DNA of 64,000 nt from contig CAKTVV010000004.1 of assembly GCA_934630515.1 (NCBI GenBank), positions 62,001 through 126,000 on the forward strand, given 5' to 3'. A program made the translations under genes and the position numbers. Within the stretch, counting starts at the first letter, position 1; the number at the start of each line of letters is the position of its first letter. Source of the stretch: an uncultured Eubacteriales bacterium. Its GTDB lineage: Bacteria > Bacillota > Clostridia > Oscillospirales > Acutalibacteraceae. Below, piece after piece: positions 35,419 to 43,339 of this stretch. The notes under the pieces were generated by a model. It made no database searches and had not been told where the DNA came from. It saw only the letters and a program-made list of their open reading frames with translations.

Positions 35419-35447
35419 TTGCCTTTTCCGCAAAAATCGGATATACT
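35419..35447 (+). promoter_or_regulatory. Sigma-A promoter of the 81-residue conserved protein
   Basis: TTGCCT (35419-35424), 17-bp spacer, TATACT (35442-35447), about 67 bases before the ATG at 35514. Confidence 0.7.
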
Positions 35448-35513
35448 GGAGAAGTGGGCGGCACGCAAGTCGCCGTCCGGAACAACCAACGCATATGAAG
35501 GAGGCGTATAGCT

Positions 35514-35759
35514 ATGGAAGGTGTCCAGATCCACGATTTTGATTTCAGCAAGCTGATGGAGTTTGCGGCCAGTGCCAAGGGGGATGTGTTCCTCAAGACC
35601 GCCGAGGGAGACGTGCTGAACCTGAAGAGCCGTCTGACCCAGCTGCTGGTGCTGTCCGGCGCCATCTCCAAAGGGACCATCGAGGAGGCCACCGTGGTAT
35701 GCCACGATAAGGACGACGAGTCCCGGCTGTTCCGCATGAACCTGTACGGGGAAGGATAA
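35514..35759 (+). CDS. Conserved small protein of unknown function
   Basis: An 81-residue soluble, acidic protein (MEGVQIHDFDFSKLMEFAA...). It looks like a compact alpha/beta domain with a conserved-looking KGDVFLKTAEGDVLNLKSRL segment and a C-terminal DESRLFRMNLYGEG. I recall similar small proteins in other clostridia but know no function for them. GAAGGAGG lies before the ATG, and it has its own promoter and terminator, so it is a genuine single-gene unit divergent from the heat-shock operon. Confidence 0.75.
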   Translation: MEGVQIHDFDFSKLMEFAASAKGDVFLKTAEGDVLNLKSRLTQLLVLSGAISKGTIEEATVVCHDKDDESRLFRMNLYGEG

Positions 35760-35780
35760 GCGCTGCAACACAGAAAAAAG

Positions 35781-35822
35781 ACCGTCGGCACGGGGATATG
35801 CTCCCTGTGCCGGCGGCTTTTT
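35781..35822 (+). terminator. Terminator after the 81-residue protein gene
   Basis: Stem ACCGTCGGCACGGGGA (35781-35796) / TCCCTGTGCCGGCGGC (35802-35817) with one or two wobble pairs, followed by TTTTT. Confidence 0.85.
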
Positions 35823-35970
35823 GCGTCATGGCGACGGCGCCGCTGCCCCCATGCGCCCCCGGACGGGCGGCGTCTTATATCTTAATTTATAAATATCGCC
35901 GGCTGCCGCAGAGCGTGCGGACGCATTTCCGCCCGTCCAAGCCGCCGCTTCCGCCGGCAGCCGTACAATA

Positions 35971-36021
35971 AAAGCAACAGTCGGCGGCGGAGGAACCTGT
36001 TCCTCCGCCGCCGACCGTTTT
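35971..36021. terminator. Terminator after the ferredoxin gene
   Basis: Stem GTCGGCGGCGGAGGAAC (35980-35996) with its complement (35999-36015); on the minus strand it is followed by TGTTGCTTTTATTG. Confidence 0.75.
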
Positions 36022-36023
36022 CC

Positions 36024-36212
36024 TCATTCCGTCACGGAAATAACCGATACCGGACAGGAGTTCGCCGCCTCCCGCACGGCGTCCTCCTCCGCTGCCGCCG
36101 GGACGGCGTAAGCCTCCGCCAGCCCGTCCTCCGCCATACGGAATACCGCCGGGCAAATGTCGGCGCACTGTCCGCAGCCGATACATCCGTCCCGATCGAT
36201 GGATGCCTGCAT
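36024..36212 (-). CDS. 4Fe-4S (or 3Fe-4S) ferredoxin
   Basis: A 62-residue electron carrier with one cluster motif, DGCIGCGQCADICPAVF, and a distal Cys in NSCPVSVI. The CxxCxxC...CP plus later CP layout is that of single-cluster clostridial-type ferredoxins of about 60 residues. AAAGGAGGT is eight bases before the ATG at 36212; a GTG three codons earlier overlaps that site. It has no obvious redox partner gene nearby. Confidence 0.9.
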   Translation of the reverse strand: MQASIDRDGCIGCGQCADICPAVFRMAEDGLAEAYAVPAAAEEDAVREAANSCPVSVISVTE

Positions 36213-36312
36213 CCGGATCACCTCCTTTTCCCCAGTATGGGCAAAAGCAGGCGGTTCTATTCCGGCTTTTTCCGGCCTTTTTGCCGGGCGGCATATGCCC
36301 GAACCAAACGAT

Positions 36313-36342
36313 GCGCCCCGACGGCATATACCGTCGGGGCGC
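36313..36342 (-). terminator. Hairpin after the GH39-like gene
   Basis: A perfect 12-bp stem GCGCCCCGACGG / CCGTCGGGGCGC with a 6-nt loop, followed on the minus strand by ATCGTTTGGTTC, a weak T-rich tail. Confidence 0.6.
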
Positions 36343-36358
36343 CGGGAGCCTTCTCCCT

Positions 36359-37675
36359 TTATACTTCTTGTATCAGAATGCAGCTGTTGACCGACAGGGT
36401 GAGCTGCAGAGCGGTAACGGTGTCGGTCTGCTCTCCGTTGTGCGCCGCATCCACCCGATAGACCGCATAGGTGCGCCCCGCTCCCAGCTCCACCGTCAGC
36501 GTTTTATCCGGCGCCGTATCGTCATCGGAATAGTAGGCGAGCGCCAGCAGCGCCTTGCCGTCCTTATCCACACCGCACAGGGTGTAGACATCCGGCACCG
36601 TGCTCCGGCACGGCAGCTCCCCTGTGCAGTCATAGAATTTCCCGTACCAGCGCAGCGGGTAATAGGGCTTGCGGGGGCGGCAGGTGTAGTAATCAAAGGG
36701 ACCGCAAAACACCGAGGGACGGGTGTCATAATACATGAGCATATCCACCGGGCTATGCTGCCCCTCGCACAGCGTCGCCAGCAGGAACGCCGCCCCCTTG
36801 TGATTGCCGATGGTCTCCAGAGAATAGACATATTCCTCTGCCCAGCCCTTGACATAGTTCCATTCGTTGCAGATGCTTTCGGTCTCTGTGTAGCCGTTTT
36901 GATCCAGCAGCGCCCGGAAGCGGACGGCGGCAGCGGCGATCTGCCGGGGGTCGGTGGTATAGATATGCCAGGAGAAGAAATCAAAGCCCACCCCTCGCCG
37001 CCGCATCTCGGCAAGGAAATCCGCCGCCCAGTTCTCGTTGCCGCACAGCGCCGGGCCGCCGATCTTCAGGTGCGGAAAACAGCCCTTCAGATGCTTGGCG
37101 GCAACCTCGTAAAAATCGAAAAACTGCGCCCGGGTGCCGCCCCACATCTTCTTGTTGGGGCTGTCCTCCGGGTCGATATCCGGCTCGTTCCAGATCTCCC
37201 AATAGGGCATATCCAGCCGCAGACCGTCCGCCCAGCCCTCGGTATAATGGCGGATGATATGCTCGCAGATGACCGCCCACTTGTGAAAATCCTTGGGCGG
37301 GATGGTACCGTGCTTTTTGATCTGATGCTCGATGGACTGTCCCAGCCGGTAAAAGGTTCTGGTGCCCGCCTCCAGCGGCACCAGGATCGACTCATCGGTG
37401 CAGGCAAAATCGTAGGACGCCGGATCCTCGGGGTCGGCATCGAACACCGGGAACACGCTGGTGATATCGATGGCGTAGGGACCGCCGTAGGTGCTGCCGC
37501 TCAGATTGGAATCGTGATTCCGGGTGTAAGGGATCCGGGCGGCGGCATACTCCGCCAGATTGGTGCGCCACTGGTCGATGGCGTGGCGCTTGTGCCAGGG
37601 ACCGCCGTTGACACAGTTCAGGGGCTTGAATGGGGCTGCGATGGGATGCTCTCGATCAAAGCTCAATGTCTCCAT
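36359..37675 (-). CDS. GH39-like glycoside hydrolase
   Basis: A 438-residue TIM-barrel enzyme without signal peptide. The clan A motif PYWEIWNEPD supplies the acid/base Glu164, and ESICNEWNYV the probable nucleophile Glu271; GPALCGNENWAADFL and FDFFSWHIYTTD also fit GH39, which includes beta-xylosidases and alpha-L-iduronidases. A C-terminal beta domain (from about 350) carries the rest. A uronic-acid or xylose substrate would suit the CE15-like esterase, but this is unproven. GGAGGAT precedes the ATG at 37675. The gene starts four bases after the stop of the DMT permease, so the two are probably one transcription unit: transport, then hydrolysis. Confidence 0.7.
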   Translation of the reverse strand: METLSFDREHPIAAPFKPLNCVNGGPWHKRHAIDQWRTNLAEYAAARIPYTRNHDSNLSGSTYGGPYAIDITSVFPVFDADPEDPASYDFACTDESILVPLEAGTRTFYRLGQSIEHQIKKHGTIPPKDFHKWAVICEHIIRHYTEGWADGLRLDMPYWEIWNEPDIDPEDSPNKKMWGGTRAQFFDFYEVAAKHLKGCFPHLKIGGPALCGNENWAADFLAEMRRRGVGFDFFSWHIYTTDPRQIAAAAVRFRALLDQNGYTETESICNEWNYVKGWAEEYVYSLETIGNHKGAAFLLATLCEGQHSPVDMLMYYDTRPSVFCGPFDYYTCRPRKPYYPLRWYGKFYDCTGELPCRSTVPDVYTLCGVDKDGKALLALAYYSDDDTAPDKTLTVELGAGRTYAVYRVDAAHNGEQTDTVTALQLTLSVNSCILIQEV

Positions 37676-37679
37676 GTGC

Positions 37680-38576
37680 TTATCCTCCAAATCGTTTTAT
37701 CACGATCATCGACAGGATGCCCAGCAGCACCCCGGCGACGGAACGTACCGTCAGCCGCTCGCCGTACAGGAGCGCCGCCACCAGCGTGGCGATGATGGTG
37801 GCGCCGCCGTTGATGACGGTGAACAGCACCACCGGCGGCAGCGCCGTGGTGAGGGTGGTCGCCAGCTGATTGATGACAAACAGCGCCCCTGCCAGCGCCG
37901 CCCCGCACACCAGCAGCGTCCGGTTCAGCCGCAGCGGACGGTGGTGCTCCTCCGGCAGCCGCCGCAGCACCAGCGCCAGCGGCAACCCCAGCACCGCCAC
38001 ACAGGCGAAGGATACAAAGGAAAACAGCGCCACGCTCCCCGACGGCACATACCGGGTATAGAGCTGCTGTGCCAGCATGGTGATGCCGTTGCTCAGCATC
38101 GACCCCACCAGCAGCGCCACGGTCTTGAGGCTGAACGCCGGATACGCCGCCCGGGAGGAGCGCATCAGCAGCCACGCCGCCACAAAAAACAGCCCGATCC
38201 CGGCGATCTGCAGCGGATGCACCGGCTGATCGAACCACAGCGCCCCCGCCAGCACCGGCACCAGCAGCCCCGCCGTGCCGAACATAGACGACAGACTGAC
38301 GGTACCGCTTTTCATGGCATAGATGCCGCAGAAGCCCGCCGCCAGCAGCGACAGTCCGGAGAGCAGGGAGATCCCCACCGCCAGCGGGGTGACCTGCACC
38401 TGCCCCAGCGCCGGCACCAGCAGCACCAGCCCCAGCAGGGCGGAGATGGAGAATTTATAGGCGGAATACACGGCGGTCATGCCCAGCCCCTGCATCTCGT
38501 TGCTGGAGCGCTTATCGAAGATCGCCTGCACCACCCGTGCCAGCAGAATGATACCCAGATATGCGGTCGTTTGCAA
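37680..38576 (-). CDS. DMT/EamA-type membrane transporter
   Basis: A 298-residue protein with about ten hydrophobic helices in two similar halves, for example AYLGIILLARVVQAIF, ALLGLVLLVPALG and, near the end, AGVLLGILSMIVIKRFG. The layout is that of drug/metabolite transporter (EamA) permeases; the substrate is unknown. No in-frame ATG exists at the N-terminus; the start is likely TTG at 38576, with GGAG about nine bases before it inside the right arm of a palindrome. It lies between a LacI regulator gene and a GH39-like gene, suggesting sugar or glycoside export or import. Confidence 0.75.
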   Translation of the reverse strand: MQTTAYLGIILLARVVQAIFDKRSSNEMQGLGMTAVYSAYKFSISALLGLVLLVPALGQVQVTPLAVGISLLSGLSLLAAGFCGIYAMKSGTVSLSSMFGTAGLLVPVLAGALWFDQPVHPLQIAGIGLFFVAAWLLMRSSRAAYPAFSLKTVALLVGSMLSNGITMLAQQLYTRYVPSGSVALFSFVSFACVAVLGLPLALVLRRLPEEHHRPLRLNRTLLVCGAALAGALFVINQLATTLTTALPPVVLFTVINGGATIIATLVAALLYGERLTVRSVAGVLLGILSMIVIKRFGG

Positions 38577-38582
38577 AAAAAT

Positions 38583-38608
38583 CAGCTCCGAAACATAGAT
38601 TTCGGAGC
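38583..38608. promoter_or_regulatory. 26-bp palindrome overlapping the DMT permease start region (operator or attenuator)
   Basis: Arms AGCTCCGAAA and TTTCGGAGCT, perfect 10 bp, 6-nt centre. On the minus strand it is followed by GATTTTTTTG, so it could terminate transcription from the LacI gene; it also overlaps the predicted start of transcription of the promoter at 38610-38638 and so could be a repressor site. Confidence 0.55.
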
Positions 38609-38609
38609 T

Positions 38610-38638
38610 ATGATAGCATGGTGCTATTCACTTTTCAA
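38610..38638 (-). promoter_or_regulatory. Sigma-A promoter of the DMT permease/GH39-like unit
   Basis: On the minus strand TTGAAA (38638-38633), 17-bp spacer, TATCAT (38615-38610). The spacer holds a small dyad ATAGCA-TGG-TGCTAT (38613-38627). Confidence 0.6.
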
Positions 38639-38665
38639 CCGAAACGCCATCGAAAACTTTTCGAC

Positions 38666-39622
38666 TTAAAACGCCGAGGATTCCCGCAGCTGCAGCCGGG
38701 GCTCCGGCGGGTCGCCGCATGCGGGAGTGCTGCCGGTGAGCGCCCCCAGCATCCGGCTCACCGCCCACTGAGCCAGCGCCCCGTTATCCACCCCGATGGA
38801 GGACAGAGACGGGACGGTGTAGGCATCCACCGCCAGATCGTCCATGCCGATGAGCCGGACATCCCCAGGAACATGGAGCCCCTGCTCCGTCAGATACCGC
38901 AGCGCCCCGAACGCCAGGCGGTCATAGGCGCACAGCAGCGCCCCGGGCAGCGCTCCGCTCTCCCGCAGCCGCTGCACAGCCCGGTAGCCGCCCGGCTCAA
39001 ACCGCTGGTCGCTCACCACGATCCGGCGCTCGTCCACGCCGCCGGCGACCGCCTCCATGGCGGCGATAAACGCCGCCTGCTTGCTGCGGGTCAGCGGCTC
39101 TCCGATAAAGCCGATGTCCGTCACGCCGCCATGATACAGATGCGCCACCGCCGCCCGGATGGCGGCGGTAAAATCCACCGCCGCCGATGCCACCGCATCC
39201 TCCCGGCGACTGCCGATCGCCACCAGCGGCGTTTCATGGGGCGGCAGGGAATGCGCCTCATGACCGATGAGCAGAATGCCGTCCACCGCCGCATAGGCAT
39301 CGTAATAGGCGATCCGCTGCGCCAGCGTGTCGGCGGTAAAATCCGTCACCGCCGTGCAGATGTCGCAGCCCCGGGCGGTCAGTTCCCGATGCAGCGCCGT
39401 CACCAGCCCGGAATAATACAGGCTGTCCAGCTCCGGGCACAGGATGGCGATGACAAATTTCGGATAGCGGGCGGAGAAGAACTGTTTGAAGCAGCCCTCC
39501 CGCCGGGCGACGGCAAAGATCATCTGCCGGGTCTGCTCGTTTACCTCCCGGCTCATGGAAAACGCCTTGGAGGCGGTGGATACCGACACATGCGCCAGCT
39601 TGGCTAATCGGGAGAGGGTCAC
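38666..39622 (-). CDS. LacI-family transcriptional regulator
   Basis: A 318-residue repressor. The N-terminal helix-turn-helix reads VTLSRLAKLAHVSVSTASKAFSMSREVNEQTR with the hinge following, and the periplasmic-binding-protein-like sensor domain spans about 60-318 (for example FVIAILCPELDSLYYSGL, GILLIGHEAHSLP, FGALRYLTEQGLHVPGDVRLIGMDD). The start is GTG at 39622 with GGAGG nine bases before. It probably controls the DMT permease and GH39-like genes directly downstream, where a palindrome overlaps the promoter. Confidence 0.9.
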   Translation of the reverse strand: MTLSRLAKLAHVSVSTASKAFSMSREVNEQTRQMIFAVARREGCFKQFFSARYPKFVIAILCPELDSLYYSGLVTALHRELTARGCDICTAVTDFTADTLAQRIAYYDAYAAVDGILLIGHEAHSLPPHETPLVAIGSRREDAVASAAVDFTAAIRAAVAHLYHGGVTDIGFIGEPLTRSKQAAFIAAMEAVAGGVDERRIVVSDQRFEPGGYRAVQRLRESGALPGALLCAYDRLAFGALRYLTEQGLHVPGDVRLIGMDDLAVDAYTVPSLSSIGVDNGALAQWAVSRMLGALTGSTPACGDPPEPRLQLRESSAF

Positions 39623-39697
39623 GTCTTGTCACCTCCGCAAAGTGAGCACGATCCGCAGCGGGCGACCACCGCTTTCAGCAGCGGACCGTGCCGGCGA

Positions 39698-41110
39698 TCA
39701 CAGTCTTTCCAGCACCCGGCACAGATAGGCATAGGTGCGCTCCGTGGAGGAGATGCACAGCCGCTCCCGGGTGGTGTGGATATCCCGCATCCGGGGGCCG
39801 AAGGACACGGCGTCCAGCCCGGGCAGCTTCTCGCTGAACAGCCCGCACTCCAGCCCGGCATGGATTGCCTTTACCACCGGCTTTTCCCCGGTCTGCTCCT
39901 CATAGACCGCCACCATCACATCCCGCAGGGGAGACACCTCCCGGTATTCCCACGCAGGGTAATGCCCGTGGCTGCTGTAGGTACCGCCGAAGGCGGCGGC
40001 GGTCTGCTCCAGATCGGTCAGCAGCGCCGTCTTGCTCTCTCCCACCGAGCTGCGCACCGAGAAGGTGGCACGCAGCGCCGCTTCCTCCAGCTCCAGCACC
40101 CCCAGATTGAGGGAGGTCTCCACCAGCCCCTCGATATGGCGGCTCATCGCCTGCACTCCGTTCTTCACGGTGGCGAGAAACTCCGCCACCCGCCGGGAAT
40201 CCGCCGCCGTCACCGCCGTTTTCGCCGCCGGGGCGGGGGCGACCGTGATCGTCAGATCCGGATCGGCGGGGATCTGCGCAGCGGCGGCAAAGGCGGACGC
40301 TGCGGCGGTGGGATCGTCCCCCGCCAGCACACATACCGTCTGCCGGGGGATGGCATTATCCTTTAAGCCGCCTGCCAGCGTCACCAGCCGGAAGCCCTCC
40401 GGCAGGCTTTGGAGAAAGCGTCCCATGACGATATTGGCATTCAGCCGTCCCTTGTGAATTTCTGCGCCGGAATGGCCGCCGATCAGCCCGTCCACCGTCA
40501 CGGTGTAGCAGGGAGCATCCACCGGCTCCCGGGTGACGGGGATCCGCAGCTCCGCCCGGGCGCCCCCGGCGCAGCCCACGGTCAGCACCCCCTCCTCCTC
40601 GGAGTCGGCGTTGATGAGGGTGCGCCCCTTGAGCCGGGAGGCGTCCAGCCCCACGGCACCGTCCATGCCGGTCTCCTCGTCGGTGGTGAACAGCACCTCC
40701 AGCGGCGGATGCGCCAGTGTATCGTCCTCCAGAATCGCCAGCCCCATCGCCACGGCGATGCCGTCATCGCCGCCCAGCGTGGTGCCCCGGGCGCCGATCC
40801 AATCGCCGTCCAGAAACAGCTCCAGTCCGTCCCGGGTGAAGTCGATGGAGCGCTCCGGCTCCTTTTCGCACACCATGTCCAGGTGTCCCTGCAGGATCAC
40901 CGGGGGATGGGTCTCATACCCGGCAGAGCCGGGCTTGCGGATGAGCACATTATTGTAAGCGTCCTGCTCGGCATCCAGCCCGTGCTGCCGGGCAAACGCC
41001 ATGCAGAAATCGCTGATGGCCTTGGTGTTGCCGGAGCCGTGGGGGATCCCGCACAATTCCTCAAAATAGTGAAATACCCGCCGGGGGGCAAGGGTGTCTA
41101 AAACCGCCAT
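39698..41110 (-). CDS. pepD: Aminoacyl-histidine dipeptidase (M20 family, PepD)
   Basis: A 470-residue zinc-dependent dipeptidase. Metal and catalytic motifs are visible: VILQGHLDMVCEK, TTLGGDDGIAVAMGLAILED, FTTDEETGMDGAVGLD, INADSEEEG, and a late IHAGLECGLF. The lid/dimer domain includes DGLIGGHSGAEIHKGRLNAN. PepD cleaves dipeptides such as Xaa-His in the cytoplasm. AGGAGGT lies before the ATG at 41110; longer frames upstream lack a site. It stands alone between LacI and XRE regulator genes. Confidence 0.95.
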   Translation of the reverse strand: MAVLDTLAPRRVFHYFEELCGIPHGSGNTKAISDFCMAFARQHGLDAEQDAYNNVLIRKPGSAGYETHPPVILQGHLDMVCEKEPERSIDFTRDGLELFLDGDWIGARGTTLGGDDGIAVAMGLAILEDDTLAHPPLEVLFTTDEETGMDGAVGLDASRLKGRTLINADSEEEGVLTVGCAGGARAELRIPVTREPVDAPCYTVTVDGLIGGHSGAEIHKGRLNANIVMGRFLQSLPEGFRLVTLAGGLKDNAIPRQTVCVLAGDDPTAAASAFAAAAQIPADPDLTITVAPAPAAKTAVTAADSRRVAEFLATVKNGVQAMSRHIEGLVETSLNLGVLELEEAALRATFSVRSSVGESKTALLTDLEQTAAAFGGTYSSHGHYPAWEYREVSPLRDVMVAVYEEQTGEKPVVKAIHAGLECGLFSEKLPGLDAVSFGPRMRDIHTTRERLCISSTERTYAYLCRVLERL

Positions 41111-41262
41111 GACGCTACCTCCTAAGGATGTATTTGCTGCCATTATACCCCTTGTCGGCGGAAAATGCAAGGCGTCCGGCGGACAAAAAGCGCCGCCCGC
41201 TCCGGATGACGCCGGCAGTCAGCCCACGGATACCGCCGACAGCCCGTGACGGCTGCAAATGG

Positions 41263-41805
41263 CTAAGATGTGCCGCCGCCGCAAAGGGGAAACCGGGCAG
41301 CCGCTGCCTGCTCCGGATACAGCCGCACCAGCTGCACCCGGGCGGCGGTCACATAGGCGATGCACTGCAGGTGATGCGCCTTTTCCATAGGATGCGCCAA
41401 GGTCACATACCAGTCATCCTCCACCTGCTCCACCCGGATGGCATGGGCTTCGTCCGGCGCTGCCGCCGCCAGCGGCTCCAGCGTCTGCCCGCAGCAGGAA
41501 AACGCCCCGGCGCCCACCGCCCACAGAATGTTGCCGCAGACGGGACAGCGGTACCACCGGCTGCGCCGCAGATCGGCATGACGGTTCCCGTTGACAGCGA
41601 TCGCTCCCGCCAACAGCTCCGCCGGGGAAACTCCCAGCGCCGCCGCCAGCGGCTCCAGCAGCCCGATGTCCGGCAGCCCCCGTCCGGTCTCCCATTTGGA
41701 AACGGTCTTGTCGCTGATACACAGGCGCTGCGCCAGCGCCTGCTGGCTCAGTCCCTGTCTCTGCCGCAGCGCCCGAATGACGCCGCCGGTACGGCTCTCG
41801 TTCAT
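41263..41805 (-). CDS. XRE-family regulator fused to a desulfoferrodoxin-like domain
   Basis: A 180-residue protein. Residues 1-65 are an XRE helix-turn-helix (LRQRQGLSQQALAQRLCISD, then KTVSKWETGRGLPDI). Residues 84-112 match desulforedoxin: RCPVCGN (Cys87, Cys90) and SCCGQ (Cys104, Cys105), the four thiolates that hold an FeS4 centre. Residues 117-175 match superoxide reductase: EAH121, AH138PM, H144, and Cys175, but the usual final His two residues after that Cys is missing because the tail reads CGGGTS. So it looks like a redox or iron sensor built from a desulfoferrodoxin whose active site has lost one ligand. AAGGAGG precedes the ATG. It diverges from purA. Confidence 0.8.
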   Translation of the reverse strand: MNESRTGGVIRALRQRQGLSQQALAQRLCISDKTVSKWETGRGLPDIGLLEPLAAALGVSPAELLAGAIAVNGNRHADLRRSRWYRCPVCGNILWAVGAGAFSCCGQTLEPLAAAAPDEAHAIRVEQVEDDWYVTLAHPMEKAHHLQCIAYVTAARVQLVRLYPEQAAAARFPLCGGGTS

Positions 41806-41834
41806 ATGCTATGCCTCCTTTTTCGTGCACATCC

Positions 41835-41863
41835 ATCATAGCACAGGATCGGAACGGCGGCAA
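41835..41863 (-). promoter_or_regulatory. Sigma-A promoter of the XRE-desulfoferrodoxin gene
   Basis: On the minus strand TTGCCG (41863-41858), 17-bp spacer, TATGAT (41840-41835). Confidence 0.65.
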
Positions 41864-41940
41864 CCTACGCTGCGTAGAGCGGCCCGGCGCCTGCCTGCCG
41901 CAGAAAAAAGCCGAAAAACCGGGAAAAATCGAAAAAACGG

Positions 41941-41969
41941 TTGTGTTGTCCGCCGGGTTGTGCTACAAT
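41941..41969 (+). promoter_or_regulatory. Sigma-A promoter of purA-guaA
   Basis: TTGTGT (41941-41946), 17-bp spacer, TACAAT (41964-41969), about 78 bases before the purA ATG. Confidence 0.65.
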
Positions 41970-42046
41970 AAGGTGTGTTTTCGGATAGGATAAGACCGCT
42001 TCCGTCGGGAGGACGGTCCCCGAATACAGAAAGGGTGTAGTTTCTT

Positions 42047-43321
42047 ATGGTGAAAGCGATCGTAGGCGCCAACTGGGGCGACGAGGGCAAGGGCAAGATC
42101 ACGGATATGTTTGCCCAGCAGGCGGACATCGTCATCCGGTTTCAGGGCGGTGCCAATGCGGGCCATACCATCATCAACGAGCATGGGCGGTTTGCGCTGC
42201 ATCTCATGCCCAGCGGTGTGTGCTATGACAACGTGACCTGCATCATCGGCAACGGAGTGGCGCTGGATGTGGAAAAATTCTGCAAGGAGCTGGCGGACGT
42301 CAAGGCGGCGGGGCTGAACCCCCATCTGCTGGTATCCGACCGGGTGCAGCTGCTGATGCCTTACCATATTCTGCTGGATACCTATGAGGAGGAGCGGCTG
42401 GGCAAAAACGCCTACGGCTCCACCAAAAGCGGCATCGCCCCCTTCTTCAGCGATAAATTCGCCAAGCGGGGCATTCAGGTCAACGAGCTGTTTGACGAGG
42501 AAGCGCTGCGGGAGAAGATCCACAACATCTGCGAGCTGAAAAACCTCACGCTGGAGCATGTGTACCACAAGCCCCTGCTGGACGAGGAGGAGCTGTTCGC
42601 CACCTGCATACAGTATCGGGAGCAGATCGCCCCCTTTATCTGCGATACCCACGCCTATATTCAGCAGGCGCTGAAGGAAGACAAGAGCATTCTGCTGGAG
42701 GGGCAGCTGGGCACCATGAAGGACCCCGATTTCGGCATCTATCCCATGGTGACCTCCTCCTCCACGCTGGCGGGCTACGGCTGCGTGGGCGCCGGGATCC
42801 CGCCCATGGCGTTTGAGGACATCATCGCCGTCACCAAGGCGTATTCCTCCGCCGTGGGCGCCGGCGAATTCGTCAGCGAGATCCTCGACCCCGACAAGGC
42901 ACAGGAGCTGCGCATCCACGGCGGCGACAAGGGCGAATTCGGCGCCACCACCGGGCGTCCCCGCCGGGTGGGCTGGTACGACTGCGTCGCCTCCCGCTAC
43001 GGTGTGGAGTGTCAGGGCGCCACCAAGATCGCTATGACGGCGCTGGATTGCCTGTCCTATCTGGAGGAGATTCCGGTATGCGTCGCCTATGAGATCGACG
43101 GCGAAGTGACCCGGGAGTTTCCCACCACCAACCGGCTGAAAAAGGCAAAGCCCGTGCTGAAGATGCTCAAGGGCTGGCACTGCGACATCCGGGGCATCCG
43201 GAAATTCGAAGAGCTGCCGGCGGAAGCACAGGCGTATGTGGAGTTTATCGAGAATGAGCTGGGACATCATATTGATATGGTATCCAACGGTCCGGAGCGG
43301 GAAGCCATCATCGAGCGCTGA
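42047..43321 (+). CDS. purA: Adenylosuccinate synthetase
   Basis: A 424-residue enzyme starting MVKAIVGANWGDEGKGKITD, where GDEGKGK is the GTP loop. Other family blocks: GGANAGHTI, GIAPFFSDKFAKRGIQV, GATTGRPRRVGWYD, and the C-terminal GPEREAII. It joins IMP and aspartate with GTP to make adenylosuccinate, the first step of AMP synthesis. The ATG follows AAAGGGTG. guaA follows 18 bases later, so both branches from IMP are encoded in one operon. Confidence 0.97.
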   Translation: MVKAIVGANWGDEGKGKITDMFAQQADIVIRFQGGANAGHTIINEHGRFALHLMPSGVCYDNVTCIIGNGVALDVEKFCKELADVKAAGLNPHLLVSDRVQLLMPYHILLDTYEEERLGKNAYGSTKSGIAPFFSDKFAKRGIQVNELFDEEALREKIHNICELKNLTLEHVYHKPLLDEEELFATCIQYREQIAPFICDTHAYIQQALKEDKSILLEGQLGTMKDPDFGIYPMVTSSSTLAGYGCVGAGIPPMAFEDIIAVTKAYSSAVGAGEFVSEILDPDKAQELRIHGGDKGEFGATTGRPRRVGWYDCVASRYGVECQGATKIAMTALDCLSYLEEIPVCVAYEIDGEVTREFPTTNRLKKAKPVLKMLKGWHCDIRGIRKFEELPAEAQAYVEFIENELGHHIDMVSNGPEREAIIER

Positions 43322-43339
43322 GAAACGGAGGTTTAACCT

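Noticed and set aside
41970..42046. Purine riboswitch ahead of purA
   Set aside because: The short leader lacks the conserved three-way junction sequence; there is room for little more than a simple untranslated region.
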